Assembly (NCBI GenBank): GCA_964508715.1
Contig: CAZDUX010000011.1
Location: forward strand, 1-64,000
Direction: 5' to 3'
Source of the DNA: JAKALX01 sp964508715
Lineage (GTDB): Bacteria; Chloroflexota; Dehalococcoidia; Tepidiformales; Tepidiformaceae
Length of the DNA stretch: 64,000 nt
The position numbers and the translations under genes are program-made. Positions 1 through 8,717 of the stretch are shown here, piece after piece. Positions within the stretch are counted from its first letter, which is position 1, and the number at the start of each line of letters is the position of its first letter. A model generated the notes under the pieces. That model was not told the origin of the DNA and searched no databases. It saw only the letters and a program-made list of their open reading frames with translations.

Positions 1-166
1 TCGCGGCCTTCGTGGGCGTCTTGCTGGTGCTGTCGTCATCGCCACAGCCGACGAGTCCGAGGCTCGCCGCGCCAACGCCGGCAACGGCTGCACCGCCAAC
101 AAAGCGGCGGCGGCTGATACGGCTCCCCTGGGCGCGCCTCAGCCAATAATTATCTTCTCTTGCCAT
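1..166 (-). CDS. Substrate-binding lipoprotein of an ABC transporter, N-terminus only (cut by window edge)
   Basis: Only the first 55 codons lie in the window. Reading the minus strand from ATG at 166 gives a short basic leader, a twin-arginine motif (S-R-R-R-F), a hydrophobic stretch and a lipobox-like L-V-G-C followed by G-D-D-D. This is the usual start of a Tat-exported, lipid-anchored solute-binding protein. A purine-rich ribosome site (AAGGGGGGAAG) lies about 9 nt upstream of the ATG. The next gene on the same strand also encodes a Tat-type solute-binding protein, so the two may belong to related peptide or nickel uptake systems. The mature domain is outside the window, so the substrate class is inferred only from the signal and the neighbour. 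Confidence 0.7.
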   Translation of the reverse strand, partial: MAREDNYWLRRAQGSRISRRRFVGGAAVAGVGAASLGLVGCGDDDSTSKTPTKAA

Positions 167-356
167 AAAAACTGCTTCCCCCCTTGAGCTAATCCAAGCA
201 CAAGTTACCACGGGCAATATGCCATGGCTTTATTGCTGGATTCGGAGGATCATACGGGGAGCGGCAGCAGTGTCAATCACAGACCAAGCTGGTATCGATA
301 CAAGTGACAGTCTCGGATACGCGATGATCGTACTGAATATACGCGACTCGATCATT

Positions 357-2102
357 TCACGTGGCGATGAAATGGGCCTGGGCGTCGGATTCCTGGGTCC
401 AGAAGGGTGCAACCGAGGGGCGGCTGAACCTGGATCGGCGGAAGATCTCGTTTTGCTGGAGGAGCCAGCCGAGTACGCCAGGGCTCCCCGCGGCGAGATG
501 GGAGCGCACCACTGCCCGCACGAGTACTTTGCGGTGGTCGAGGCCGAATTCGAGCGAGAGGCCCCCCAACTCTTCCGGTGCGATGGATGGCAGGCCGAGT
601 GAGCGAGCCGTGGGCCCGTTGGGCAGGAGGGTATCCATGACGTTCCGCGATGGATCCGGAGATGGTATGGGCGGGCCCCACCCAAGCCAGAGTGAGGCAC
701 GGCCACTCCCGTAGTAGCGGTCGAGGGCCTTTGCGGAGATGGCGGTGTACGTGTCCACCGTGGCCCGGAACTCATTCCCAAGCACCTCGGCAAGCAACCC
801 GGGAACGATTGAGCTCGCGCTGTAGAGGGGGTCGAAAATGCTGGGGAAGTCGATAGTGACGGCGCCAAGTGCGGGCCCGCCCGCTGCCTCCCAACGGCGG
901 CGTGCTTCGGCGGCATCGCTGGTGAAATCGGCACGATAGCCAGGGAATTCAGCCAGTTCGGACTCGGAAAGGCCAAATGCCGGGGTGGCCGGGGTCACAA
1001 GCGGCGATGAGGCGGCGGCCCTCCCGGCGAAGAGGCGGCGTGCAAGTTCGCCGCGGTTGAGAGCGCCACTAATGGCGCGGATGAGTTCCGGGTTGTTCCA
1101 GGGAGGGGAGCCCGCGAAGAAGGTGGTGATCACCGGGCTATCCTCGAGCGCCGAGGATTCGGTGAACAGGACCGGGCCCTGGCGGATACGGGGAGCGTCG
1201 CGGCGATCGCGGGCGATGACTTCATCGCGTTCGCCCGCAAGAAAGAGGCTGGCATCGTCGCGGCCGGGGGGCGAAACCACGATTGCATCGAGGGCTGCCG
1301 GCTGATGTCCCTGGCGAAAGGCGGTGAACCGAGCATCATCGCCATCGAAGCCGGTGAAGACGAACGGCCCGGTACCGATGACGCTCTCGGGCCGGAGCTT
1401 CTGCCAGGACCCTCCGAAGGCGTCGACGGCTTCACGCGCCTGAAGGAGTGCAGCAGCGCCGGCGAGCGTTTCGAGGAGGAAGGGATCCGGACGGGAAGTC
1501 TCGATCCGGACGGTGTGGTCGTCGGGAGCGGAGATCTGCGCTATTGCGCTGTAGGCGGCAACGTCCTGTAGCGAGGGGAGCGCCCCGTCGCGCACGAGCC
1601 GAAGCATTCGCTGGAGGTGGAGGGCTGCATCCTGCGCATCGAATGGGCGGCCGGCGACTGGCGGGATGTCGTGCCAGCGGGCGGACGGATGGAGGTGGAG
1701 GACGAGGGTACTGGCATCGGGCTGCTCCCACGAGGTTGCGAGTCCGGGCCCAAGGCGGGGTTCGGTGATGTCGAGCCAGGCGACGAGGCGAGAATGGGTT
1801 CGGCCGAGGATTTCGATGACGGAGCGCTCACCCGTCTGCTGGGCGTCGAAGGTATCGAGGTTCCAGCTGCGGTTGGCGACGAGGTGAGCGACACCGCCGC
1901 GCGGAAACGGTGTCGGTGAGGGCAGGGTGTCCGCCGTTGCGGTTGGCGAAGGGAGGGCGCTGGTGCCAGGTGCAACCCGGGCAGGGGCAGCGCCCTCTCG
2001 TTGCCCAATGAAGAAGGCAACAGCACCGATACCCGCGATACCGGCGGCACCACCGCCCATCGCCAGCACGCGACGGCGGGAGAGCCTGCGGCGTTGGGGC
2101 AC
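357..2102 (-). CDS. ABC transporter substrate-binding protein, family 5 (SBP_bac_5)
   Basis: The 581-residue product starts with a twin-arginine signal (S-R-R-R-V-L-A-M) and a glycine/alanine-rich membrane segment. A low-complexity S/P/T linker follows, then a long extracytoplasmic domain. Segments such as the L-G-P-G-L-A-T-S-W-E region and V-I-G-T-G-P-F-V-F-T-G are typical of the dipeptide/oligopeptide/nickel-binding family 5. The family delivers peptides or metal chelates to an ABC permease, but no permease or ATPase gene is adjacent. The start codon is GTG and shares one base with the TAG stop of the upstream cation exporter (TAGTG), so translation is probably coupled to it. The ligand cannot be read from the sequence. 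Confidence 0.85.
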   Translation of the reverse strand: MPQRRRLSRRRVLAMGGGAAGIAGIGAVAFFIGQREGAAPARVAPGTSALPSPTATADTLPSPTPFPRGGVAHLVANRSWNLDTFDAQQTGERSVIEILGRTHSRLVAWLDITEPRLGPGLATSWEQPDASTLVLHLHPSARWHDIPPVAGRPFDAQDAALHLQRMLRLVRDGALPSLQDVAAYSAIAQISAPDDHTVRIETSRPDPFLLETLAGAAALLQAREAVDAFGGSWQKLRPESVIGTGPFVFTGFDGDDARFTAFRQGHQPAALDAIVVSPPGRDDASLFLAGERDEVIARDRRDAPRIRQGPVLFTESSALEDSPVITTFFAGSPPWNNPELIRAISGALNRGELARRLFAGRAAASSPLVTPATPAFGLSESELAEFPGYRADFTSDAAEARRRWEAAGGPALGAVTIDFPSIFDPLYSASSIVPGLLAEVLGNEFRATVDTYTAISAKALDRYYGSGRASLWLGWGPPIPSPDPSRNVMDTLLPNGPTARSLGLPSIAPEELGGLSLEFGLDHRKVLVRAVVRSHLAAGSPGVLGWLLQQNEIFRRSRFSRPSVAPFWTQESDAQAHFIAT

Positions 2103-3049
2103 TAGATAACGCTCTCGCGGTGGCTATGGCCGGCCGCTTCGAGGCGAGCAGCGTCGGGGCTCGTGCAGCACTCGATTGCCTCGTGGATAGCGGGTGTCTC
2201 GGGCTGGAGCGTGACGTGGCCGATACCGAAGCGCTCACGCATGAGCGACGCGAGGTCGGTCAGGATATGTTCGGTACAGGTGACGTCGGCAAGTTCGACG
2301 TGGGCGCTGAGCGCAGGGAAGCGCGGCGCGATGGACCAGACGTGGACATCGTGGAGGTCGAGGACACCGGGGACGCCGCGGCCGGCTGCGACGATCTCGT
2401 CGGGGTTGAGTCCGGGCGGTGCGCTTTCGAGGAGGATGTCGGCGGACTGGCGGAAGAGGGACCACGCTCGGGGAAGAATGAAGAGGGCGATAGCAAGGCC
2501 AACGAGGGCATCGACGCCGTGCCAGCCACCGAGGGCGATGAAGATCGACGAAAGGAGGACGAGGATTGACCCGGCTGCATCGGCGGTGGCCTCGAGGGTA
2601 GCGGCCTTTGCATTCAGGTTGTCGTGGGAGTGCTCGTGAAGGAGGCGGATGACGGCAATGTTCACGAGAAGGCCGAGGGTGGCGACGACGGTGACGGGGA
2701 GGATATCGATCTCGTGCGAGGCACCGAGGCGCTGGATGGACTCGAAGACGATGTAGCCGGCGATGAGGAGGAGCAGGGCGACATGGAGCGGGACGGCGAG
2801 GACTTCGAATCGCGCATAGCCATAGGTACGGCGGGAGTCGGGGCCGCGGCGGCCAATGGTGGCGGCAGCAAGGGCGAGAAGGAGGCCAGCCGAGTCGGTG
2901 AGCATATGACCGCCATCGGAAACGAGGGCGAGCGAGCCGGCGAACAGGCCGGTCCCGATCTCGACCGCGACGAAGCTGGCGGTGAGCAGCAGGCCAATGA
3001 GCAGCGCGCGCGGTGTTGAACGGCCGTGCTCAGCGTCATGGCTATCCAT
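2102..3049 (-). CDS. Cation diffusion facilitator (CDF) metal efflux protein
   Basis: This 315-residue inner-membrane protein resembles CzcD/ZitB-type proton-coupled divalent-metal exporters. Six transmembrane helices are followed by a cytoplasmic C-terminal domain (V-H-D-V-H-V-W-S and similar strands). The metal site of helix 2 is visible as H-M-L-T-D within D-G-G-H-M-L-T-D-S-A-G. The partner motif in helix 5 reads E-A-T-A-D where zinc exporters usually have HxxxD, so metal preference may differ from zinc. The ATG at 3049 is chosen because the reading frame upstream has no CDF similarity. The downstream solute-binding protein overlaps its stop codon by one base. The family is clear, the transported metal is not. 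Confidence 0.9.
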   Translation of the reverse strand: MDSHDAEHGRSTPRALLIGLLLTASFVAVEIGTGLFAGSLALVSDGGHMLTDSAGLLLALAAATIGRRGPDSRRTYGYARFEVLAVPLHVALLLLIAGYIVFESIQRLGASHEIDILPVTVVATLGLLVNIAVIRLLHEHSHDNLNAKAATLEATADAAGSILVLLSSIFIALGGWHGVDALVGLAIALFILPRAWSLFRQSADILLESAPPGLNPDEIVAAGRGVPGVLDLHDVHVWSIAPRFPALSAHVELADVTCTEHILTDLASLMRERFGIGHVTLQPETPAIHEAIECCTSPDAARLEAAGHSHRESVI

Positions 3050-3099
3050 GGTTCCATCGTACCAGAGGCATGGTACGAATCCGCAGGTTTCGATGTTTG

Positions 3100-3579
3100 C
3101 TAACGGGTGAGTTCGGCGGCGTGCATGTCGAAATGGAGAATGAGGAAGCGGATCATCTCCGGGAGCGGGGTGGGGACGCCGCGGAAGGGCATGGGCCGCT
3201 CGCACTGCTCGGGGGAGAGGCGGCCGAGCAGAGCGACCAGGTTGCCACGGTTGGCGCGCATCTCGGTGAGCAGATCGTCGATCGACTGTCCCGAGCGTTC
3301 ATCGACGCGTGCCTGGTTCCATGTATCTATCTGAAGCTCGGCCGCGTGTTCCTGTTCATCACCGGGTTCGGGGATGCCGGCACCGATACGAATGCGAACG
3401 AGCTGGCGGCGGTCGCTGGAGGCGAGGTGGGCAAGGAGCTGGCGGCGTGTCCAGGCGCCATCACCGGTGTGGATGATGTTGTCCCATGCGCCGGCGGGGA
3501 CCTGGCGGGCGGCGGCCTCGACGCGCAGAACGGCCTGGTCGAGTGCGGAGAGTGCCTGCGCAAGTTCGTCGTCGTTCAT
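3100..3579 (-). CDS. DinB-like / maleylpyruvate isomerase N-domain family protein
   Basis: This 159-residue protein has the four-helix-bundle pattern of the DinB/MDMPI_N superfamily. The three expected metal-ligand areas are present: H-T-G-D-G-A-W, Q-L-L-A-H-L-A-S-S-D, and H-F-D-M-H-A-A-E-L near the C-terminus. Members are metal-dependent thiol-transfer or detoxification enzymes, but the substrate is not predictable here. It lies upstream of the CDF exporter on the minus strand and is divergent from mfd. A TATACT box ends 9 nt before the ATG, which suggests a leaderless or nearly leaderless transcript. Confidence 0.75.
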   Translation of the reverse strand: MNDDELAQALSALDQAVLRVEAAARQVPAGAWDNIIHTGDGAWTRRQLLAHLASSDRRQLVRIRIGAGIPEPGDEQEHAAELQIDTWNQARVDERSGQSIDDLLTEMRANRGNLVALLGRLSPEQCERPMPFRGVPTPLPEMIRFLILHFDMHAAELTR

Positions 3580-3588
3580 GGCCTGGTG

Positions 3589-3594
3589 AGTATA
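3589..3594 (-). promoter_or_regulatory. -10 box of the DinB-like gene, near-leaderless
   Basis: On the minus strand TATACT ends 9 nt before the ATG at 3579 and no Shine-Dalgarno sequence fits between them. A start of transcription about 7 nt downstream of the box would leave a leader of only a few bases. No good -35 hexamer was found at 17 nt. Confidence 0.45.
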
Positions 3595-3690
3595 GGCCGG
3601 GCACGCGCCGAACTCGATTCACTGGTCTACAGTTAACCGGTTGTCCCGTGGCCGGTCGCCCAAACCGGGGTTGGCCGACCGGGACTCGAG

Positions 3691-6600
3691 GTGTTGGTCC
3701 TGCCCAGTGAACTGGTCGGGTTGACCGCGGCTACGGCGGATGTGATTGAGCCCCTCCTGAGAGCCGGGAAGGGTGAACTGCGCCTTGGCGTACCGGAGAC
3801 GGCGAAGGCGCCGGTCGCGGCGGCCATCGCTGCACGGAACGATTGTCCAACGTTATTGCTCGTGCCGACGCCAGCCCGAGCGCAGGCCATCCATGATGAG
3901 ATCGCGCTGTTCCTGCAGGATGTGCCGCTGGCCAGGCTACCAGAACGTGAGGGGCTGCCATACGAGTTCGCGCGCGACGACGTGGTGGTATCGCTCGACC
4001 GGGCCCGGGCCCTGGCATTTCTGCGTGGCGATGAGCGCGCACTCGTCGTGGCGTCGTGGGCGTCGATATCGGAGCACTGTGCCGGGCCGGATGTCCAGGC
4101 GGCGGGCATCGAGTTCGCAACGGGAGATACGATCGACCCCGGAAGCCTCGTGGCACGGCTCGAGGAAGCGGGGTACGAGGTAACCTCGCTCGTCGAGCGG
4201 CCGGGTGCGGTGGCGCGGCGTGGGGGGCTCGTCGATGTGTTCCCGGCGGGGGCCGAACATCCCGTGCGAATTGAGTTCTTCGGGAACCAGGTCGAGAGTA
4301 TCCGGCAGGTGAACCTTTCGACGCAGCGAAGCGTGGGGCGGCTGCAGCGGGTGAACCTGCCGCCGGCAGCAACGGGCACACACGAAGCGCGTGAGGCAGC
4401 CCGGCAGTTGCTCGAACGGGCAGAGGGCACCGGAGAGCACGCGGAGCTCGTGCTCGAACAGCTCGAGTTGCTTGCAGGCGGGCAGCGAAGCGGCTACCAG
4501 GGGTTCTTCGAGCCGCTGCTGTATGAGTCGACTGCGCTGGACCACCTGAACCCGGGAGCCGTGGTCCTGCTCGACGATGACGAAGAGGGTGCACAGCACC
4601 TCGAACGGGCCATAGAGCATGAGGCGCGGTCGCGTGAAGAGCTCGAACGGCGGGAGGCGATCCCATGGGGCCTGCCAGAGCTGCGCGAGCCGGCTGAGAC
4701 TGTGACGGCGAAGCTGAGCGCCGGGCGGCGCCCGATCCGGCTGCAACGATTCGGGAGCGAGGAACTTGGTGCGAAGCGGCTGCCGTTGCAGGTGACGCCG
4801 AGCTTTGCGGGGAAGCTGAAGCCGCTGGCGCAGCAGTCGGCTCGCTGGGCACGGGATGGGCGGTCAGTCGTGATCGCGTCCCAGCAGGCGTTGCGGCTTG
4901 CGGAACTGCTCGACGAGGAAGGGATTGGCGCGCAGCTCAAACGGCAGCTGCCGGAGCGGCCGGAAGACGGGACGATCACGCTCTTGCCGCTCGCTGTGAC
5001 CGGCGGTTTCACGCTCGATGAACGGCTGGTACTCATCACTGACGCCGAGGTTTTCGGCTTTCGGAAGCGGCGGCGGCCGAGCCGGGGGCGGGCGGCGATC
5101 CGTCCCGATCTCGTTTCGGACCTGGAGGTGGGGGACTACCTGGTACACGCCGACCATGGCATCGCGCGCTACGGCGGGCTCATCCGGCGCAGCGTCGAAG
5201 GGGTGGAACGCGAGTACCTCGAACTCCAATACGCGGACTCGGACCGGCTCTACGTTCCGGCCGACCAGCTCGACGCTGTCTCGCGGTATGTGGGGCCAAC
5301 GGACCATCCACCGAGCCTGACCAAGCTGGGATCGATGGACTGGTCGCGGGCGAAGCGGCGGGTGAAGCAGGCGGTCGTGGAGATGGCGCAGGAACTCCTC
5401 GAGCTCTACGCGCAGCGGGAGCTGGCCAGGGGCCATGCATTCGCCGAGGACGGCCCGTGGCAGATGGAGATGGAGGCGGCATTTCCATTCGTGGAGACGC
5501 CGGACCAGTTACAGGCGATCGCGGAAGTGAAATCGGACATGGAGCGTGAGCGGCCGATGGATCGGCTCATCTGTGGCGACGTGGGCTATGGAAAGACCGA
5601 GGTGGCGATCCGCGGGGCGTTCAAGGCGGTGGCCGACGGGAAGCAGGTTGCGGTGCTCGTGCCAACGACCGTGCTCGCCGAGCAACATGGGTCGACCTTC
5701 CGGGAGCGGGTAGCGGGCTTCCCGGTGCACGTGGAGGTGCTCTCGCGGTTCCGGAGCGACGAGGAGCAGAAAGCGATCGTGGCAGGGATCGCGAAGGGCG
5801 AGATCGACATCGCGATCGGGACGCACCGGCTCCTCGGAAAGGATGTCGTCTTCAAGGACCTCGGGCTGGTGGTGATCGACGAGGAGCAGCGCTTCGGTGT
5901 GAGCCACAAGGAGCGGCTGAAGCAGATGCGGGCGGAAGTTGACGTGCTGACGCTCTCGGCGACACCGATACCGCGGACGCTACAGATGTCGCTCGTGGGG
6001 ATTCGCGACATGAGCACCGTGATGTCTCCACCTGAGGAGCGGCTGCCGATCCGGACGTATGTGTTGCAGTGGGACAACGAGATCATCCGGGAGGCGATCG
6101 ACCGCGAGATGGAGCGCGGCGGCCAGGTGTATTTCGTCCACAACCGGGTGCACAACATCGAGCGGATCGTGAGCCGGCTGCGGGAGATCGTCCCGGATGC
6201 ACGCATTTCGATCGGGCACGGGCAGATGCCGGAGGAGCAGCTCGAGCGGGTGATGACGGAGTTCCAGGCGGGCGACTATGACGTGCTCGTGTGCACGACG
6301 ATCATCGAAAGCGGGCTCGACATCCCAAACGCGAACACGATCATCATCAACGACGCCGACCGGCTGGGGCTGGCGCAGCTCTACCAGCTTAGAGGGCGCG
6401 TGGGGCGCGGTGGAAACCGCGCCTACTCGTACCTGTTGTACGACAAGGACAGGACGATGACCGAGCACGCGCAGAAGCGGCTCGAAGCGATCTTCGAAGC
6501 GTCGGAGCTCGGGGCGGGCTTCCAGATTGCACTCCGCGACCTGGAGATTCGTGGTGCGGGGAACGTGCTAGGCAACGAGCAGAGCGGGCACATCGCCGCC

Positions 6601-7125
6601 GTCGGGTTCGACATGTATTCGAAGCTCGTGGCGGAAGCAGTCGATGCGTTGAAGCAGACACTCGCTCCGGAAGCGCCGCGAGGGCCTGCGCCACTTCCGG
6701 CGGCGCCATCGGTGGACCTGCCGCTCAGTGCGCACATCCCGGAGACCTACATCGACGAGATACACGCTCGGTTGGCGGTCTACCAGCGCGTGGCAGATAT
6801 CGAGAGCGCCGAGGGTGTGGCCGAAATGCAGGCGGAATTACGCGATCGTTTCGGCGAGGTGCCACGATCGGTCGAGAACCTGCTCTACGTGGCGCTGGTG
6901 AAGAGCATCGCGCGGCGGGCCCGGGTTGAAGCGATCAAGACGGACGAGCAGATGTTCCACCTGCACGTGCGAGGGGGGACGACACCGAAGCTGCGCGCCG
7001 CCGTTGAAGCGTTGGGATTGAAGACGGTGCTGGTTGGGCCGAACCAGGTGCGCATCAACCGGGTTGGCGTGGGGACGAACTGGATGCCGCTGCTGGTGAA
7101 GGTGTTGCGGGCGATGACCCCGTAG
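3691..7125 (+). CDS. mfd: Transcription-repair coupling factor Mfd
   Basis: The 1144-residue product has the full Mfd architecture. A UvrB-like N-terminal module (the P-E-R-E-G-L-P-Y-E region) is followed by a CarD-like RNA-polymerase-interacting domain near residues 475-545 (D-Y-L-V-H-A-D-H-G-I-A). The RecG-like translocase has Walker A G-D-V-G-Y-G-K-T-E near residue 629 and a D-E-E-Q box near residue 730. A C-terminal TRCF domain follows. Mfd removes RNA polymerase stalled at DNA lesions and recruits UvrA. The length is normal for the family. The start is GTG at 3691 and the ribosome site is weak. The gene is divergent from the DinB-like gene and has no operon partner. Confidence 0.97.
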   Translation: MLVLPSELVGLTAATADVIEPLLRAGKGELRLGVPETAKAPVAAAIAARNDCPTLLLVPTPARAQAIHDEIALFLQDVPLARLPEREGLPYEFARDDVVVSLDRARALAFLRGDERALVVASWASISEHCAGPDVQAAGIEFATGDTIDPGSLVARLEEAGYEVTSLVERPGAVARRGGLVDVFPAGAEHPVRIEFFGNQVESIRQVNLSTQRSVGRLQRVNLPPAATGTHEAREAARQLLERAEGTGEHAELVLEQLELLAGGQRSGYQGFFEPLLYESTALDHLNPGAVVLLDDDEEGAQHLERAIEHEARSREELERREAIPWGLPELREPAETVTAKLSAGRRPIRLQRFGSEELGAKRLPLQVTPSFAGKLKPLAQQSARWARDGRSVVIASQQALRLAELLDEEGIGAQLKRQLPERPEDGTITLLPLAVTGGFTLDERLVLITDAEVFGFRKRRRPSRGRAAIRPDLVSDLEVGDYLVHADHGIARYGGLIRRSVEGVEREYLELQYADSDRLYVPADQLDAVSRYVGPTDHPPSLTKLGSMDWSRAKRRVKQAVVEMAQELLELYAQRELARGHAFAEDGPWQMEMEAAFPFVETPDQLQAIAEVKSDMERERPMDRLICGDVGYGKTEVAIRGAFKAVADGKQVAVLVPTTVLAEQHGSTFRERVAGFPVHVEVLSRFRSDEEQKAIVAGIAKGEIDIAIGTHRLLGKDVVFKDLGLVVIDEEQRFGVSHKERLKQMRAEVDVLTLSATPIPRTLQMSLVGIRDMSTVMSPPEERLPIRTYVLQWDNEIIREAIDREMERGGQVYFVHNRVHNIERIVSRLREIVPDARISIGHGQMPEEQLERVMTEFQAGDYDVLVCTTIIESGLDIPNANTIIINDADRLGLAQLYQLRGRVGRGGNRAYSYLLYDKDRTMTEHAQKRLEAIFEASELGAGFQIALRDLEIRGAGNVLGNEQSGHIAAVGFDMYSKLVAEAVDALKQTLAPEAPRGPAPLPAAPSVDLPLSAHIPETYIDEIHARLAVYQRVADIESAEGVAEMQAELRDRFGEVPRSVENLLYVALVKSIARRARVEAIKTDEQMFHLHVRGGTTPKLRAAVEALGLKTVLVGPNQVRINRVGVGTNWMPLLVKVLRAMTP

Positions 7126-7391
7126 GTGACTCCAGGGCTTCCGGGCACCACACCGTGCCGTGAGAACAGCACCCGTGAAGGCCGGGGAGTGCACCACCCG
7201 GCGGTAGAGGGCCGGGGACCGCGGCCCCGAGCGGAGCGTGACAGACCGCCCTCCTTTCGGTCTCGGGTGCCGCTCGTTGCCGGAGGGGCCCGGTTTCGGA
7301 CAGAATGGCGTTCACAATGGGAGGTTCGTTTCTATCATCGTGATAGGACGGCCTGATGGACGGCGGGGCGAGCGAGGAGGAAACGGGTTCG

Positions 7392-8657
7392 ATGGCAGGT
7401 GCATTGGAAGGGATCCGTGTGCTCGATTGCACGCAGATCATCGCAGGGCCGCTGGCGGCATCGCTGCTTTCGGAGATGGGCGCGGATGTGATGAAGGTGG
7501 AGGCGCTCGCGGGAGAACCCTGGCGGCGGCAAGCCGAGATCATCCCGGGAGAGAGCAGGAACTTCCTCGTGCAGAACCGGGGCAAGCGGGGAATGGCGAT
7601 CGACCTGAAGCACCCGGCTTCGGGCCCGGTGCGTGAACGGCTGGTGGAATGGGCTGACGTGGTTCTGACCAACTACCGGCCGGGTGCCGCCCAGGAATTG
7701 GGGCTTGGGTACGAGACGCTCAGGGCGATCAAGCCGGGCATCATCGTCGCGGAGGTGACAGCGTTCGGCGACAAGGGGCCGGATGCCAATCGTCGTGGGT
7801 ACGACATCGTTGCACAGGCGATGAGCGGGGTGACGACATCGAATCCCAACGTAGTAGACGGGCTGCCTCTCCAGGTGGCGTTTGCTCCTTCGGACGTGGT
7901 GACGGGCTTCGCAACGGCGTGGGCAATCACGGCGGCGCTTTACCACCGTGACAGGACGGGCGAGGGCCAGCTCATCAACACCAGCCTGTTGCTCTCGGGG
8001 CTAGCGATCCAGGGGAACTCACGTGAGATCGTGGCGATGGACACGGAGAAGCGGATGCACTGGCTGGAGACGCTGGCGGAGTTGCGTGCGCGCGGGGCCT
8101 CGATCCAGGAGGTCTACCAGGTGCGGCGGGCACAGACGCCGGAACTCGCGGGGAACGTGTACTACCGTTGCTACCAGACAGCCGACGGTCATATCGCGCT
8201 GGGGTGCCTGGGCCCGGGGCCCCGTGAACGCTTCCGGGCGGCACTGGAGATGCACGACCCGCGGTACGAGGAGGGGTTCGATAATTCGCCTGATAACGTG
8301 TTCAAAGTCGGGCGCGAACTCGTGGCGTATTGCGAGGCGCGCTTCCGGGAGAAAACGACGGCGGAGTGGATGGACTACCTGACGTCGTTCGACATCGCAT
8401 GCGGCCCATTGCGCTTCGTGGACGAGTTGTTCGATGACCCACAGGTCGTCGCGAACGAGTACATCGTCGAATATGACCACACACTGCTGGGGCCGTTGCG
8501 CGGGCCGCGGCCGGTGGTGACGATGAGCGCGACACCAACCCGAATCCAGCGGGCATCGCCAGCACTGGGTGAACACACCCTCGAGATGCTCTGTACGCTG
8601 GGGTTCGGGGAGACCGAAATTGATGAACTCAGGAGCGTTGGGGTGATCAATACCTGA
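7392..8657 (+). CDS. CaiB/BaiF family CoA-transferase
   Basis: This class III CoA-transferase of about 421 residues moves CoA between carboxylic acids through a covalent aspartyl intermediate. The N-terminal family block (L-E-G-I-R-V-L-D, A-G-P-L-A) is intact, and the catalytic aspartate is in P-S-D-V-V-T-G (residue 168 from this start, almost the position in formyl-CoA transferase). Blocks Y-D-I-V-A-Q-A-M-S-G and H-R-D-R-T-G-E-G-Q also fit. ATG 7392 is preferred because it aligns with the family N-terminus and has GAGGAGG upstream. An in-frame ATG at 7356 is possible. A second CaiB-type gene follows 60 nt later. The acid substrate is unknown. Confidence 0.9.
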   Translation: MAGALEGIRVLDCTQIIAGPLAASLLSEMGADVMKVEALAGEPWRRQAEIIPGESRNFLVQNRGKRGMAIDLKHPASGPVRERLVEWADVVLTNYRPGAAQELGLGYETLRAIKPGIIVAEVTAFGDKGPDANRRGYDIVAQAMSGVTTSNPNVVDGLPLQVAFAPSDVVTGFATAWAITAALYHRDRTGEGQLINTSLLLSGLAIQGNSREIVAMDTEKRMHWLETLAELRARGASIQEVYQVRRAQTPELAGNVYYRCYQTADGHIALGCLGPGPRERFRAALEMHDPRYEEGFDNSPDNVFKVGRELVAYCEARFREKTTAEWMDYLTSFDIACGPLRFVDELFDDPQVVANEYIVEYDHTLLGPLRGPRPVVTMSATPTRIQRASPALGEHTLEMLCTLGFGETEIDELRSVGVINT

Positions 8658-8717
8658 CCGTGCAGGGAGAACTGGCCGGCGTATCATTCGCGGCTACGAA
8701 AGCACACGGGGTGAGGC

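Noticed and set aside
7126..7391. GC-rich gap after mfd with small hairpins (AGACCG/CGGTCT and GGGCC/GGCCC) as an RNA gene
   Set aside because: No known RNA consensus could be fitted, the hairpins are short, and there is no T-tract. Nothing firm can be said about this 266-nt gap.
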